Assembly (NCBI RefSeq): GCF_007970185.1
Contig: NZ_CP042431.1
Coordinates: forward strand, 2,728,001-2,792,000
DNA length: 64,000 nt
Direction: 5' to 3'
Source: Pseudobacter ginsenosidimutans
GTDB lineage: Bacteria; Bacteroidota; Bacteroidia; Chitinophagales; Chitinophagaceae
Positions within the stretch are counted from its first letter, which is position 1. Each line of letters starts with the position of its first letter. Shown piece after piece: positions 27,218 to 35,676 of the stretch. The position numbers and the translations under genes are program-made. The notes below the pieces were generated by a model that worked only from the letters and a program-made list of their open reading frames with translations, had not been told where the DNA came from and ran no database searches.

Positions 27218-28531
27218 ATGGAATTTCTGGCAGACAAACAAACCTTGCTCGACCTGAATGTGCTGGGCAAATACAAAACCGGATCTTTATTCAGCTTATT
27301 CAACCATGTTGTTACTTCAGGCGGTGAGCGATTGCTGGATGAAATGTTCCGTCATCCGCTCACCGATGTAACTGCAATCAATAGCCGTAGCAGCGTGTTC
27401 CATTATTTTCAGCGGATGGAACTGCAGTTGCCATTCGATGAAGCAGCATTTTCAAAAGCCGAACAGTTTTTGCTGAATGGCTGTGATGATAAATGGTTCT
27501 TTTTCCTTTTCAGAACTGGAAGAAGAAAATTATGGTCGTTGATGCGGTTGAACAATGATGCGGAGGAGTTTGATGAGGGACTGCGGGCTGCACTGCAGGT
27601 ACTCGGACAACTGGCCCTGTTCTTTCAAGAAATGCAGCAGGATCAGCGAAACCCGCTCTACGCAAAGGCCAGCGAATACCTTGCAATGCTACATGCAAAC
27701 GGAATTGCTGATCATGAATTAACAAATTCTACCGTAAAAGGGTTGGGTGCTGAACTGAAGTACGATTATCTGTTGCGGGGAAAACTGTACCGGAAAATGC
27801 AGTCTTTACTGGAGTTTGTTTATCTGTTGGATGTGGCAGCTGCAGTGGGAAAAGTGGCTTGTTCAAACAAACTTGTTTTTGCTAGAGCGCTTGGATCGGA
27901 ATCTTCCGTTCTGGAGATCTCAAATTGCCGTCACCCAGCTTTGGAAAAAGCGATCGGTAATGATCTCAATCTGAATGAAGGGCAGAATATATTTTTTCTC
28001 ACGGGAGCGAATATGGCGGGCAAATCTACTTTCATGAAGTCGGTAGGTGCTGCATTTTACCTGGCGCATATGGGATTTCCGGTAGCTGCCGATTCTATGC
28101 GGTTTTCAGTGAAGAAGGGTATCTATTCTTCCATCAATGTGCCTGATGATCTGCAGCAGGGTATCAGTCATTTCTATGCAGAAGTATTGCGGGTAAAGCA
28201 GGTTGCGGGTTCTGTTTGTTCCCGTTTGCCATTGCTGGTGATATTTGATGAACTGTTCAAAGGCACCAATGTGAAAGATGCTTATGATGCTACACTGGCA
28301 GTTACTGCTGCATTTGCCAATTACAGGCAATGCGATTTCATCATATCCACACATATCATTGAGGTAGGGGAAGCGTTGAAGCATGTGCAACCCAATATGC
28401 AGTTTGGATTTATGCCAACGGTGATGAAGGGAAGTATCCCCGGATATACTTATCGCATGAAGGAGGGGATCACGGAAGACAGGCATGGAATGATGATCAT
28501 CCGGAATGAAGGAATTCTCGATATACTGTAA
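27218..28531 (+). CDS. MutS-like ATPase, second of a tandem pair
   Basis: A 437-residue paralogue of the preceding protein with the same domain order. Motifs are Walker A GANMAGKST (263-271), Walker B LLVIFDELFKGTN (339-351, D344 and E345) and IISTHIIEVGEAL. Both ATPase sites look intact. The C-terminal ends match closely (DRHGMMIIRNEGIL versus DRHGMIIIQNEGIL), showing an old tandem duplication. It ends the long plus-strand run and is followed 4 bases later by a strong terminator. The function of such short MutS proteins in Bacteroidota is not known to me. Confidence 0.87.
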   Translation: MEFLADKQTLLDLNVLGKYKTGSLFSLFNHVVTSGGERLLDEMFRHPLTDVTAINSRSSVFHYFQRMELQLPFDEAAFSKAEQFLLNGCDDKWFFFLFRTGRRKLWSLMRLNNDAEEFDEGLRAALQVLGQLALFFQEMQQDQRNPLYAKASEYLAMLHANGIADHELTNSTVKGLGAELKYDYLLRGKLYRKMQSLLEFVYLLDVAAAVGKVACSNKLVFARALGSESSVLEISNCRHPALEKAIGNDLNLNEGQNIFFLTGANMAGKSTFMKSVGAAFYLAHMGFPVAADSMRFSVKKGIYSSINVPDDLQQGISHFYAEVLRVKQVAGSVCSRLPLLVIFDELFKGTNVKDAYDATLAVTAAFANYRQCDFIISTHIIEVGEALKHVQPNMQFGFMPTVMKGSIPGYTYRMKEGITEDRHGMMIIRNEGILDIL

Positions 28532-28534
28532 ATG

Positions 28535-28571
28535 AAACGGGGGCGTCTCAATATTGAGACGCCCCCGTTTT
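28535..28571. terminator. Strong bidirectional terminator after the MutS pair
   Basis: AAACGGGGGCGTCTCA and TGAGACGCCCCCGTTT pair perfectly (16 bp) around the loop ATAT, with T-rich flanks on both strands. It serves the plus-strand MutS run and the convergent pyruvate dehydrogenase E2 gene. Confidence 0.9.
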
Positions 28572-28604
28572 CGTATAAATCAATTATTCGTTTACCTGTG
28601 CGGG

Positions 28605-30284
28605 TTATACCAGCATAGTGAGGGGCTCTTCCAGCAGTCCCTGCAGTGTTTGCAGGAATGCAGCGCCGGAGGCTCCGTCTACAACGCGGTGGTCGCAGCT
28701 CAGGGTTACTTTCATGATATTTCCTACCACGATCTGGCCGTCTTTCACAACAGGCACCTGGTTGATAGCGCCGATAGCGAGGATACAGGCATCGGGTGGG
28801 TTGATGATGGCAGTGAACTCATCAACGCCAAACATGCCGAGGTTGGAGATGGTGAAGGTATTGCCTTCCCAGTCTGCCGGTTGCAGTTTTTTGTCTTTCG
28901 CTTTTTGAGCTGCTACTTTCACTTCAGCCGCGATCTGGCTCAGTGACTTTGTATCTGCAAAACGAACAACGGGAACGAGCAGACCTTCTTCCACTGCAAC
29001 GGCAACGCCGATGTTCACGTGGTGGTTGATGCGGATCTTGTCGCCCAGCCAGCTGCTGTTCACTTTCGGGTGTTTCTTCAATGCGATGGCGCATGCTTTC
29101 AGCACCATATCATTGAAGGATATTTTGGCGGGAGAAACTTCATTGAGTTTTGCCCTGCTTTCTACCGCTTTGTCCATGTTGATGTTCATGGTAACATAGA
29201 AGTGAGGAGCAGAGAATTTGCTTTCAGCGAGACGTTTTGCAATCACTTTGCGCATTTGTGAAACGGGCACTTCTTCGAAGCTTACCTGTCCGGCCGGTGC
29301 AGCAGGTGCACTGGAAGCAGCAGCTGCAGGAGCGCTGGAAGATGCGGCGGCAGGAACATAGTTATCGATATCTTTCTTCACGATACGGCCACCGTCTCCG
29401 CTTCCGGAAACTTTAGCCAGATCGATGCCTTTATCGCTGGCGATCTTTTTAGCGAGGGGAGAGGCTTTCACGCGGCCATCTTCAGAAGTTGAAGCAGCAG
29501 CGGGAGCGGGAGCGCTGGAAGCGGCAGGCTGGGCAGCTTGTTGTGGCTGTTCGGCCTGTTGCGGTTGTGCGGCACCGGCAGCAGCGGGAGCCGGGCCACC
29601 TTTGGCGGCAGCAACGATAGCGTTCACATCTACTTTGCTTTCATCTCCGATGATACAGAGCAGTGCATTCACAGGAACTTTATCTCCTTTCTGTGCGCCG
29701 ATATATAATAATTTTCCTTCTTTATAGCTTTCCAGTTCCATCGTGGCCTTGTCTGTTTCCACATCGGCCAGCAGGTCGCCTTTTTTCACGGCATCACCTA
29801 CTTTCTTGTGCCATTCTGCAATCACACCTTCCGTCATGGTATCGCTGAGGCGTGGCATGAGGATCACTTCAGGAACGGTAGAGAGATCGATAGAACCGCC
29901 GGATGCAGGTGCAGCGGCTGGAGCGGCTTGTTGTTGAGGTTGTGGCTGAGGCTGAGGAGCGGCGGCTTGTTGTGGTGCTGCTGGCTTTTCAGCAGCAGGG
30001 GCGGCTGCGGCAGCGCCACCTTTGATCAGGGAGCTGATGTCTTCGCCGGGTGTTCCTATAATGGCCAGCAGGTCGTTCACCTGGAGTTTTCCGCCTTTGT
30101 CCGTTCCGATATGTAATAAGGTACCGTCTTTATAACTCTCCAACTCCATGGTAGCTTTATCGGTTTCCACTTCTGCCAGGAGATCGCCTTTTTTCACAGG
30201 GTCGCCAACTTTTTTATGCCAGGCCGCAATCACTCCTTCGGTCATCGTATCACTCAGGCGGGGCATTAGGATCACTTCAGCCAT
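28605..30284 (-). CDS. Pyruvate dehydrogenase E2, dihydrolipoamide acetyltransferase
   Basis: A 559-residue E2 that transfers acetyl groups from lipoamide to CoA. It has two lipoyl domains (about 2-78 and 138-214) with lipoyl lysines K43 and K179, each in ETDKATMELESYK. Long Ala/Pro/Gln linkers follow each. An E3-binding domain is at about 271-310 (VKASPLAKKIASDKGIDLAK) and the catalytic domain ends with SCDHRVVDG, with H532 and D536. The two lipoyl domains are very alike, suggesting internal duplication. It stands alone here, without E1 or E3. Confidence 0.95.
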   Translation of the reverse strand: MAEVILMPRLSDTMTEGVIAAWHKKVGDPVKKGDLLAEVETDKATMELESYKDGTLLHIGTDKGGKLQVNDLLAIIGTPGEDISSLIKGGAAAAAPAAEKPAAPQQAAAPQPQPQPQQQAAPAAAPASGGSIDLSTVPEVILMPRLSDTMTEGVIAEWHKKVGDAVKKGDLLADVETDKATMELESYKEGKLLYIGAQKGDKVPVNALLCIIGDESKVDVNAIVAAAKGGPAPAAAGAAQPQQAEQPQQAAQPAASSAPAPAAASTSEDGRVKASPLAKKIASDKGIDLAKVSGSGDGGRIVKKDIDNYVPAAASSSAPAAAASSAPAAPAGQVSFEEVPVSQMRKVIAKRLAESKFSAPHFYVTMNINMDKAVESRAKLNEVSPAKISFNDMVLKACAIALKKHPKVNSSWLGDKIRINHHVNIGVAVAVEEGLLVPVVRFADTKSLSQIAAEVKVAAQKAKDKKLQPADWEGNTFTISNLGMFGVDEFTAIINPPDACILAIGAINQVPVVKDGQIVVGNIMKVTLSCDHRVVDGASGAAFLQTLQGLLEEPLTMLV

Positions 30285-30430
30285 AACTTTATTCCAGTTT
30301 ATAATTTGGGATGTTCAAATTTCTATTGAGTGCCGAAATTACAGCAAAATAGGGAATTGACAATGCGGAACACGCATTGAACTGTATTCAATACATTATG
30401 TAAAATTGGCAAGTTGCCAATCGCAACGTA

Positions 30431-32227
30431 TTAAAGATCAAGTTCCAGTCTCAGTCTGTCTTTCAGCTCCCGGATCAACGGGTATTCTTCAGCTATGGCA
30501 ATGAATTTATCCCGGCTCGACATTGGTTTATCGGTCGGTTCCTGGTAAACCACGTTCTCATCCACTTCAATCACGAAGAGAAGTGCCCGGTTGTTGAACA
30601 CCTTGCAGAGGTATTCACTCAGCGGTCTTCTTTCGCCTTCGATGAACTTTTGTTCCAGGTTATTATTGGTGACAATCGTGAAATGTGCGCTGTTATTGAT
30701 TTGCAGGCGGGCCATCACAAAGGATTGTGAGGCTGGGTTCTTGGTATCGCGCAATTGCTGGGTGAATGCTTCCCAGGCGGCATGCAGTCTGGCTTCTTCC
30801 AGGGGGATCACTTCTCCGGCGGAGGCGAGACCTTTGCCTACAAACTGTTGACGGATACTGGCGAGCCCGCCGATCTTCACTTTGGGTTGATCCGAGACTG
30901 GCTGTTCCTGTTTTACCGGTTGAACGGGCGGCACCACAGCCTGCGATGCAGGTCTGGCGGCAGGTTGATCTTCGATGATCAGTTTGGCCCCGGTTTGTGG
31001 GGCTTCAGCTTTTGGTTTGGCTGCCGCCTGTTTGGGAGCGGCTCCCAGAACGGGTATCTGGCGAAACGCTACTGGTTTGGCTGTGTCAACTAGTTTTTTT
31101 TTCCCGTCGTCTGCGCCGGCGCCCAGTTCGATAGCTTGTTGCAGGTAGCTGAGTTTGATCAGCACCAGCTCTATGTGCAATCGCTTGTTGCGTGCGGCTT
31201 TGAAGCCAATCTCGGCTTCATTCAGAATATTGAGGGCATTGATGAGCCAGGCCACGGAAACCTGCTTGCCCATTGCGATGTAGCGGTCTTTGAAACTTTC
31301 CACCACCTGCAGCAGGTTCGCTACTTTCTGGTCTTTACAAACCAGCAGGTTGCGGACGAATTCAGCAAAGCCATTCAATACCAGATCACCTTCGAAGCCC
31401 TTGCGGTCGATATCATCGTAGAGAAGCATGGCTCCACCAAGATCCTGTGCCAGCATGCTTTCCATGAAACGGAAGTAGTAATCGGCATCCAGGATATTGA
31501 GGTGCTCAAGTGTATTCTGATAACTGACGGTACCATTGGTGAAGCTTACGATCTTGTCCATGATACTGAGCGCATCACGCATACAGCCTTCGCTTTTCTG
31601 AGCGATGAGGTGCAGAGCGGCGCGATCGGCATTCACTTCTTCTTTGGTACAGATCTGTTCAAGGTGGTCAACTGTATCGTTGGTGGTGATGCGTTTGAAA
31701 TCGAAGATCTGGCATCGGCTCAGGATCGTTGGAAGGATCTTGTGCTTTTCGGTGGTGGCCAGAATGAATATAGCGTATCCTGGCGGCTCTTCCAGTGTTT
31801 TCAGGAAGGCGTTGAAGGCCGAGGAGCTGAGCATGTGCACCTCATCGATGATATACACTTTGTAGGTGCCGGCCTGTGGTGCAAAGCGGACCTGTTCCAC
31901 CAGGGTGCGGATATCATCCACGGAGTTGTTGCTGGCAGCATCCAGCTCATGGATGTTGAGCGATGTGCCTTCATTGAATGAAACGCAGCTGTGGCAAACA
32001 TTACAGGCTTCCCCGTCCTCTCCGGGCTTCTCACAGTTGATGGTCTTGGCAAGGATACGTGCACAGGTGGTTTTACCAACGCCCCTGGGGCCGCAGAACA
32101 GGAAGGCGTGCGCCAGTTGCTGGTTCCTGATCGCATTCTTGAGGGTAGTAGTGATATGCCCTTGCCCTACAACTGTGTCGAAGGTCTGGGGCCTGTACTT
32201 TCTTGCCGAAACGATAAACTTTTCCAT
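30431..32227 (-). CDS. dnaX: DNA polymerase III subunit gamma/tau
   Basis: A 598-residue clamp-loader ATPase. Residues 46-53 are Walker A GPRGVGKT; the zinc-binding cysteines are C65, C75, C78 and C81; YIIDEVHMLS is Walker B and TLEEPPGYAIFIL follows. The N-terminal KYRPQTFDTVVGQ is diagnostic. After the collar, residues 370-480 are a Lys/Ala/Gln-rich linker, then a tau-like C-terminal domain. It is divergent from the rRNA methyltransferase, with 92 bases between starts. Confidence 0.95.
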   Translation of the reverse strand: MEKFIVSARKYRPQTFDTVVGQGHITTTLKNAIRNQQLAHAFLFCGPRGVGKTTCARILAKTINCEKPGEDGEACNVCHSCVSFNEGTSLNIHELDAASNNSVDDIRTLVEQVRFAPQAGTYKVYIIDEVHMLSSSAFNAFLKTLEEPPGYAIFILATTEKHKILPTILSRCQIFDFKRITTNDTVDHLEQICTKEEVNADRAALHLIAQKSEGCMRDALSIMDKIVSFTNGTVSYQNTLEHLNILDADYYFRFMESMLAQDLGGAMLLYDDIDRKGFEGDLVLNGFAEFVRNLLVCKDQKVANLLQVVESFKDRYIAMGKQVSVAWLINALNILNEAEIGFKAARNKRLHIELVLIKLSYLQQAIELGAGADDGKKKLVDTAKPVAFRQIPVLGAAPKQAAAKPKAEAPQTGAKLIIEDQPAARPASQAVVPPVQPVKQEQPVSDQPKVKIGGLASIRQQFVGKGLASAGEVIPLEEARLHAAWEAFTQQLRDTKNPASQSFVMARLQINNSAHFTIVTNNNLEQKFIEGERRPLSEYLCKVFNNRALLFVIEVDENVVYQEPTDKPMSSRDKFIAIAEEYPLIRELKDRLRLELDL

Positions 32228-32307
32228 TATGGGTGCAATTTAAGAAACGCCGGATTAATGCCCGGAAGCAAAATTTAAACTTGTGAATAATTTGTAATTA
32301 AGTGAGT

Positions 32308-32315
32308 TACTTTTG
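32308..32315 (+). promoter_or_regulatory. -7 box TACTTTTG, 4 bases before the start codon
   Basis: TACTTTTG fits the Bacteroidota -7 consensus TAnnTTTG. It ends 4 bases before the ATG at 32320, so the transcript would be leaderless or nearly so. No good TTTG box is found 19 bases upstream. Confidence 0.45.
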
Positions 32316-32319
32316 CGCC

Positions 32320-33495
32320 ATGATAAAAGCGATCCTTAAGAAGAAGATCAGTCAGCGTGTAGTGGTGAACGGCCATCCCTGGATCTTTGCCAATGAAGTG
32401 AACCTGGTAGACGGAGAAGTAGAGCCCGGCGATATCGTGGAAGTGTACACACATGATAAAAAATTTGTAGGTAAAGGATATATCAACCCGGCCAGCCAGA
32501 TTTTGGTCAGACTGCTCACGCGCGACAAAAACGAGACCATCAACGAGGATTTCTTTTACAATCGCCTGCTCAAAGCCTGGCATTACCGTCAGCAGATCGG
32601 GTACATCGAGAACTGCCGCCTCATCTTCGGCGAAGCGGATTACCTGCCTCAGCTGATCATCGATAAATTCAATGATTATTTTGTGATCCAGACCCTGGCG
32701 CTGGGGATCGATAAATGGAAGCCTGCCATCGTAAAGGCCCTGGAAAAGATCTTCCAACCCAAAGGCATATACGAAAGGAACGATGTTCCCGTGCGTGAAC
32801 TGGAAGGGTTGAAGCAGCAGAAAGGATTCCTTTCTGCACCCTTCGATACAAAGATCACCATCATGGAAAACGGTTTGAAATTCCTGGTGGATATTGAGAA
32901 CGGACAAAAGACGGGCTACTTCCTGGATCAGCAGGATAACCGCCGCGCCATTCAGCATATCGTGAAAGGAGCTGACGTACTTGGCGCTTTCACCTATACG
33001 GGAACTTTCGAGATCCATGCAGCGGCCTATGGCGCCAAAAGCGTACTGGGACTGGATATCAGCGAGAATGCCGTGGCACAGGCCAATCGTAATGCAGTGC
33101 TGAACGGAGTGGAAAAAATAGTGAAGTTCGAAGCGGAAAATGCTTTCGACAAACTGAAGCTCTGGGCGAAAGAAGGAAGACAATATGATGTAGTGATGCT
33201 GGATCCTCCCAGCTTCACCAAAACAAGAGAGAATATTCAGAAAGCCATCACCGGTTACAAGGAGATCAATCTCCGCGGTATGAAACTGGTGAAGCCCGGC
33301 GGATTCCTGGTCACTTCCAGCTGTACCAATCTGATCCAGCCTGATCTTTTCCTGGAGATCATCCAGATGGCGGCCAAAGATGCCAGAAGGAAGATCCGCC
33401 AGGTTTGTTTCCAGACCCAAAGCGCCGATCACCCGATCGTATGGGGATGGGAGAATACTCAATACCTGAAATTCCTGATCATACAGGTGGATTAA
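32320..33495 (+). CDS. Class I SAM-dependent rRNA methyltransferase (RlmI-like)
   Basis: A 391-residue 23S rRNA cytosine-5 methyltransferase-like protein. The start is the ATG at 32320 (MIKAILKKKISQRVV), which begins the PUA domain directly; an upstream in-frame ATG adds six atypical residues. The PUA domain is about 1-75 (HPWIFANEV). The methyltransferase domain has GYFLDQQDNRRAI, the SAM-binding ADVLGAFTYTGTFEIHAAAYGA, and VMLDPPSFTK. C-terminal TSSCTNLIQPDLF carries a conserved Cys. The exact rRNA target is inferred only from the family. Confidence 0.92.
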   Translation: MIKAILKKKISQRVVVNGHPWIFANEVNLVDGEVEPGDIVEVYTHDKKFVGKGYINPASQILVRLLTRDKNETINEDFFYNRLLKAWHYRQQIGYIENCRLIFGEADYLPQLIIDKFNDYFVIQTLALGIDKWKPAIVKALEKIFQPKGIYERNDVPVRELEGLKQQKGFLSAPFDTKITIMENGLKFLVDIENGQKTGYFLDQQDNRRAIQHIVKGADVLGAFTYTGTFEIHAAAYGAKSVLGLDISENAVAQANRNAVLNGVEKIVKFEAENAFDKLKLWAKEGRQYDVVMLDPPSFTKTRENIQKAITGYKEINLRGMKLVKPGGFLVTSSCTNLIQPDLFLEIIQMAAKDARRKIRQVCFQTQSADHPIVWGWENTQYLKFLIIQVD

Positions 33496-33517
33496 GCGAT
33501 TACTGGTTACCGTTAAA

Positions 33518-33856
33518 TTATTTGGAGACCTGGAACTTTCCGGAGTCGATCAGTTTACCTGATTTGTCTTTCAGTTGGAAGATGTACAATCCGCGGAAGA
33601 AGTCGGAGAGGCTGATCACGTTCCTGGCGGAAACGTTATTGGTTTCGTACACTTTTTTGCCCAGCATATTGAAGATCTGGAAAGTATAATTCTTGTCGGA
33701 TTCTTTTTGAATATCGAAGGTGATATAAGAAGTAGCAGGGTTTGGATAGAACTTAACGATCTTAGTCACCGGTGTCTCCGGTGATGAAGTCCTTGCCTGG
33801 CTGCTTGCCTGAAGGGTAGTGAACAGGATAATGGATAGTGCGTAAAAAATCTTCAT
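33518..33856 (-). CDS. Signal peptide plus T9SS type A sorting domain only
   Basis: A 112-residue protein starting at the ATG at 33854-33856. Residues 1-20 are a signal peptide (ending LQASSQ). A linker of about 15 residues leads straight into a T9SS type A sorting domain: FYPNPATSYITFDI, QIFNMLGKKVY, GLYIFQLKDKSGKL and a final GKFQVSK. There is no cargo domain, which is unusual because sorting domains normally end large secreted proteins. It could be a remnant of a lost exoprotein or a true small surface protein. A structured inverted repeat lies just upstream. Confidence 0.8.
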   Translation of the reverse strand: MKIFYALSIILFTTLQASSQARTSSPETPVTKIVKFYPNPATSYITFDIQKESDKNYTFQIFNMLGKKVYETNNVSARNVISLSDFFRGLYIFQLKDKSGKLIDSGKFQVSK

Positions 33857-33889
33857 GCAGCAAGATATTTTTCTCGTCTGATCCAAAAT

Positions 33890-33968
33890 AGGCCCTTTTA
33901 TTCAAATTTACAACTGATTTCCCAATTCTACCTATATGCCTGACTACAAATCAGTCTTTTAAGGGCCT
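33890..33968. repeat. Nested inverted repeats in the leader of the sorting-domain gene
   Basis: The outer arms AGGCCCTT (33890-33897) and AAGGGCCT (33961-33968) enclose inner arms ACTGATTT (33913-33920) and AAATCAGT (33948-33955), all perfect. They lie 34-112 bases upstream of the start at 33856. A further hairpin at 34004-34028 (AAACTACCTG-GCAGT-CAGGCAGTTT) follows the peroxiredoxin gene and may be its weak terminator. Confidence 0.45.
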
Positions 33969-34072
33969 TTAACAAATCTTTTGCGGCTATCAGCTCAAAA
34001 TTGAAACTACCTGGCAGTCAGGCAGTTTGAGTATAATAATAACGCGAATTTGATTTCGGTCAACTAAAATTA

Positions 34073-34543
34073 TTATTTCAGTGTGGCCAAAACAGCATCG
34101 ATGGCTTTGAAGTCAGGAATGTCTGCGGCATTTTCCAGCACCTGGGCATATCTGACGACCCCTTCGCTATCCACCACAAATGCGGAGCGCTTACTCACGC
34201 CCTTCATATCGAAAACGAAATTCTCGTAAAGGCTGCCATAATCTTCAGATACTTCTTTATTGAAATCGCTGAGCAGGGGGAAGTTGAGCTTTTGTTCTTC
34301 CTTGTATTTGGCCAGTGTAAAAATGGAATCCACGCTGATACCCAAAACCTGTGCATTCACATTATTGTAATCTTCGATATGGTCTCTTACGCTGCACAGT
34401 TCTTTGGTGCAGGTGCCGGTAAATGCCTGGGGGAAGAATAACAGGAGTACGTTTTTGCCTTTGAAGTCGGAAAGCCCTACTTTATTTTTCTCGGAATCAT
34501 ACAAAACAAAATCCGGGGCTTTTTGTCCAGTTTCAATTTTCAT
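34073..34543 (-). CDS. Peroxiredoxin (AhpE/redoxin type)
   Basis: A 156-residue thiol peroxidase starting at the ATG at 34541-34543 (MKIETGQKAPDFVLYD). The active site is FPQAFTGTCTKELC: peroxidatic C45 in the PxxxTxxC motif, and a second Cys at 50 that could resolve it. Later VDSIFTLAKYKEEQKLNFPLLSD is typical of the family. A -7 box lies 27 bases upstream, so it has its own promoter although it follows the PorP gene by 35 bases. Confidence 0.92.
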   Translation of the reverse strand: MKIETGQKAPDFVLYDSEKNKVGLSDFKGKNVLLLFFPQAFTGTCTKELCSVRDHIEDYNNVNAQVLGISVDSIFTLAKYKEEQKLNFPLLSDFNKEVSEDYGSLYENFVFDMKGVSKRSAFVVDSEGVVRYAQVLENAADIPDFKAIDAVLATLK

Positions 34544-34569
34544 GATGCGATATATCCTTTGATGGGTTT

Positions 34570-34577
34570 CAAATGTA
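34570..34577 (-). promoter_or_regulatory. -7 box TACATTTG of the peroxiredoxin gene
   Basis: On the minus strand TACATTTG matches TAnnTTTG exactly and lies in the 35-base gap between the PorP gene and the peroxiredoxin gene. The -33 region, GGTG at 19 bases spacing, matches TTTG poorly. Confidence 0.4.
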
Positions 34578-34578
34578 A

Positions 34579-35607
34579 TCAGAATTTTGGACACAGCACC
34601 TGATCCCTGTCAGGATTGTTGCGGTCCAGAAACCCTATCCAGCAAAGGCTTAATTCAAATCCACCTCTTCCCTGGCTGGCGGTCTTGAGCTGGCTGACGT
34701 TCACATCGTAACTGATGGCAATGGAAAGGGGATGTCTTTCCAGTTTGATCACAGGGATCAATGCATCTTTCAACCGGAGGAAAGCGCCGCCATGGATCAC
34801 GTATTCCGGATTGTCCGGATCATCTCCAAGTTTGTATCCATAGAGGGCGCCGGCAATAGTTTCGTTGAAACTTCCCTGAATGCTCTGGTCTGCCTGTATG
34901 GTGAAAAACGTATAATCATCCACATCGAACTTCACGCCTGCCGAAATCACATATTTCGGTTGTAATTCAACGTTAGGATTCTTGTAGAAGGAGTTCTTTG
35001 GTCTGTTGAGGTGATGATAGGCTGCGCCGAGGAACATGCTGTTCCGTTGGTTTTCACCGAATGTAGTGTTGAAGCTCATGCCTACACTGGCATCCCAGGT
35101 GGTGAAATTGGGTGTATTGAGCGGTTCGCCATTGGGAAGTGTGGGATCGAATCCGCCGGGTCCATACTGATCATCGGTGGTGATCTTGGCAAGGTCAAGG
35201 CTCTTGCGTATCATACCGCCCATGAAACCCAGCGAGAGGTACATCACTTTTTGATTACTGAGGGATTTGTGGTAATTGAGGGCAGGCAGCAGGTGGGTGG
35301 TGGCCAGGCCAACAGTGCCGGCTTTGTCGTACAGCGCCTGCAATCCTACGGTCATGAAATCATCTCCCTTTCCTACGGGCATTTTGTATTCGGCATTGAA
35401 GGAGCCGGTACGATAGGCATTGGTGACGCTGTTCCACTGATCGCGGTAAACGCCCTGCACGCGTATATCTCCGGTGTAGATACCGGCAAGACTGGGATTG
35501 CGCAGCAGTGGCGCTTCAAAGAATTGAGAAAAATGGATGTCCTGTGCCCAGGAGCAACCTGCGGCGCACATCAATGAGATGAGCAAAGCAATTCTCTTCG
35601 GTTTCAT
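34579..35607 (-). CDS. PorP/SprF family type IX secretion outer membrane protein
   Basis: A 342-residue barrel protein starting at MKPKRIALLISL; an ATG four codons earlier is possible. After the signal peptide (ending CSWA) comes QDIHFSQFFEAPLLRNPSLAGIYTGDIR, the family hallmark. The body has alternating strands. PorP/SprF proteins sit in the outer membrane and serve attachment or export of one T9SS type B cargo each, and they are usually encoded just downstream of that cargo. That is the case here, 69 bases after the second giant PKD protein gene. Confidence 0.93.
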   Translation of the reverse strand: MKPKRIALLISLMCAAGCSWAQDIHFSQFFEAPLLRNPSLAGIYTGDIRVQGVYRDQWNSVTNAYRTGSFNAEYKMPVGKGDDFMTVGLQALYDKAGTVGLATTHLLPALNYHKSLSNQKVMYLSLGFMGGMIRKSLDLAKITTDDQYGPGGFDPTLPNGEPLNTPNFTTWDASVGMSFNTTFGENQRNSMFLGAAYHHLNRPKNSFYKNPNVELQPKYVISAGVKFDVDDYTFFTIQADQSIQGSFNETIAGALYGYKLGDDPDNPEYVIHGGAFLRLKDALIPVIKLERHPLSIAISYDVNVSQLKTASQGRGGFELSLCWIGFLDRNNPDRDQVLCPKF

Positions 35608-35676
35608 TCGGGTTCTCATAGAAATTCATTTCAATATTGATTAATGGCATCACAGGATTCGGTTCAGTGTTCAGGT

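Noticed and set aside
25857-28531. Classical MutS mismatch repair genes
   Set aside because: Half the length of MutS1 and lacking the mismatch-binding and connector domains.
31136-31981. Plus-strand open frame (281 codons) opposite dnaX
   Set aside because: No recognisable motif, and dnaX is unmistakable on the other strand.
32275-33462. Minus-strand open frame (395 codons) opposite the rRNA methyltransferase
   Set aside because: The plus-strand frame carries PUA and methyltransferase motifs; the antisense frame has none.
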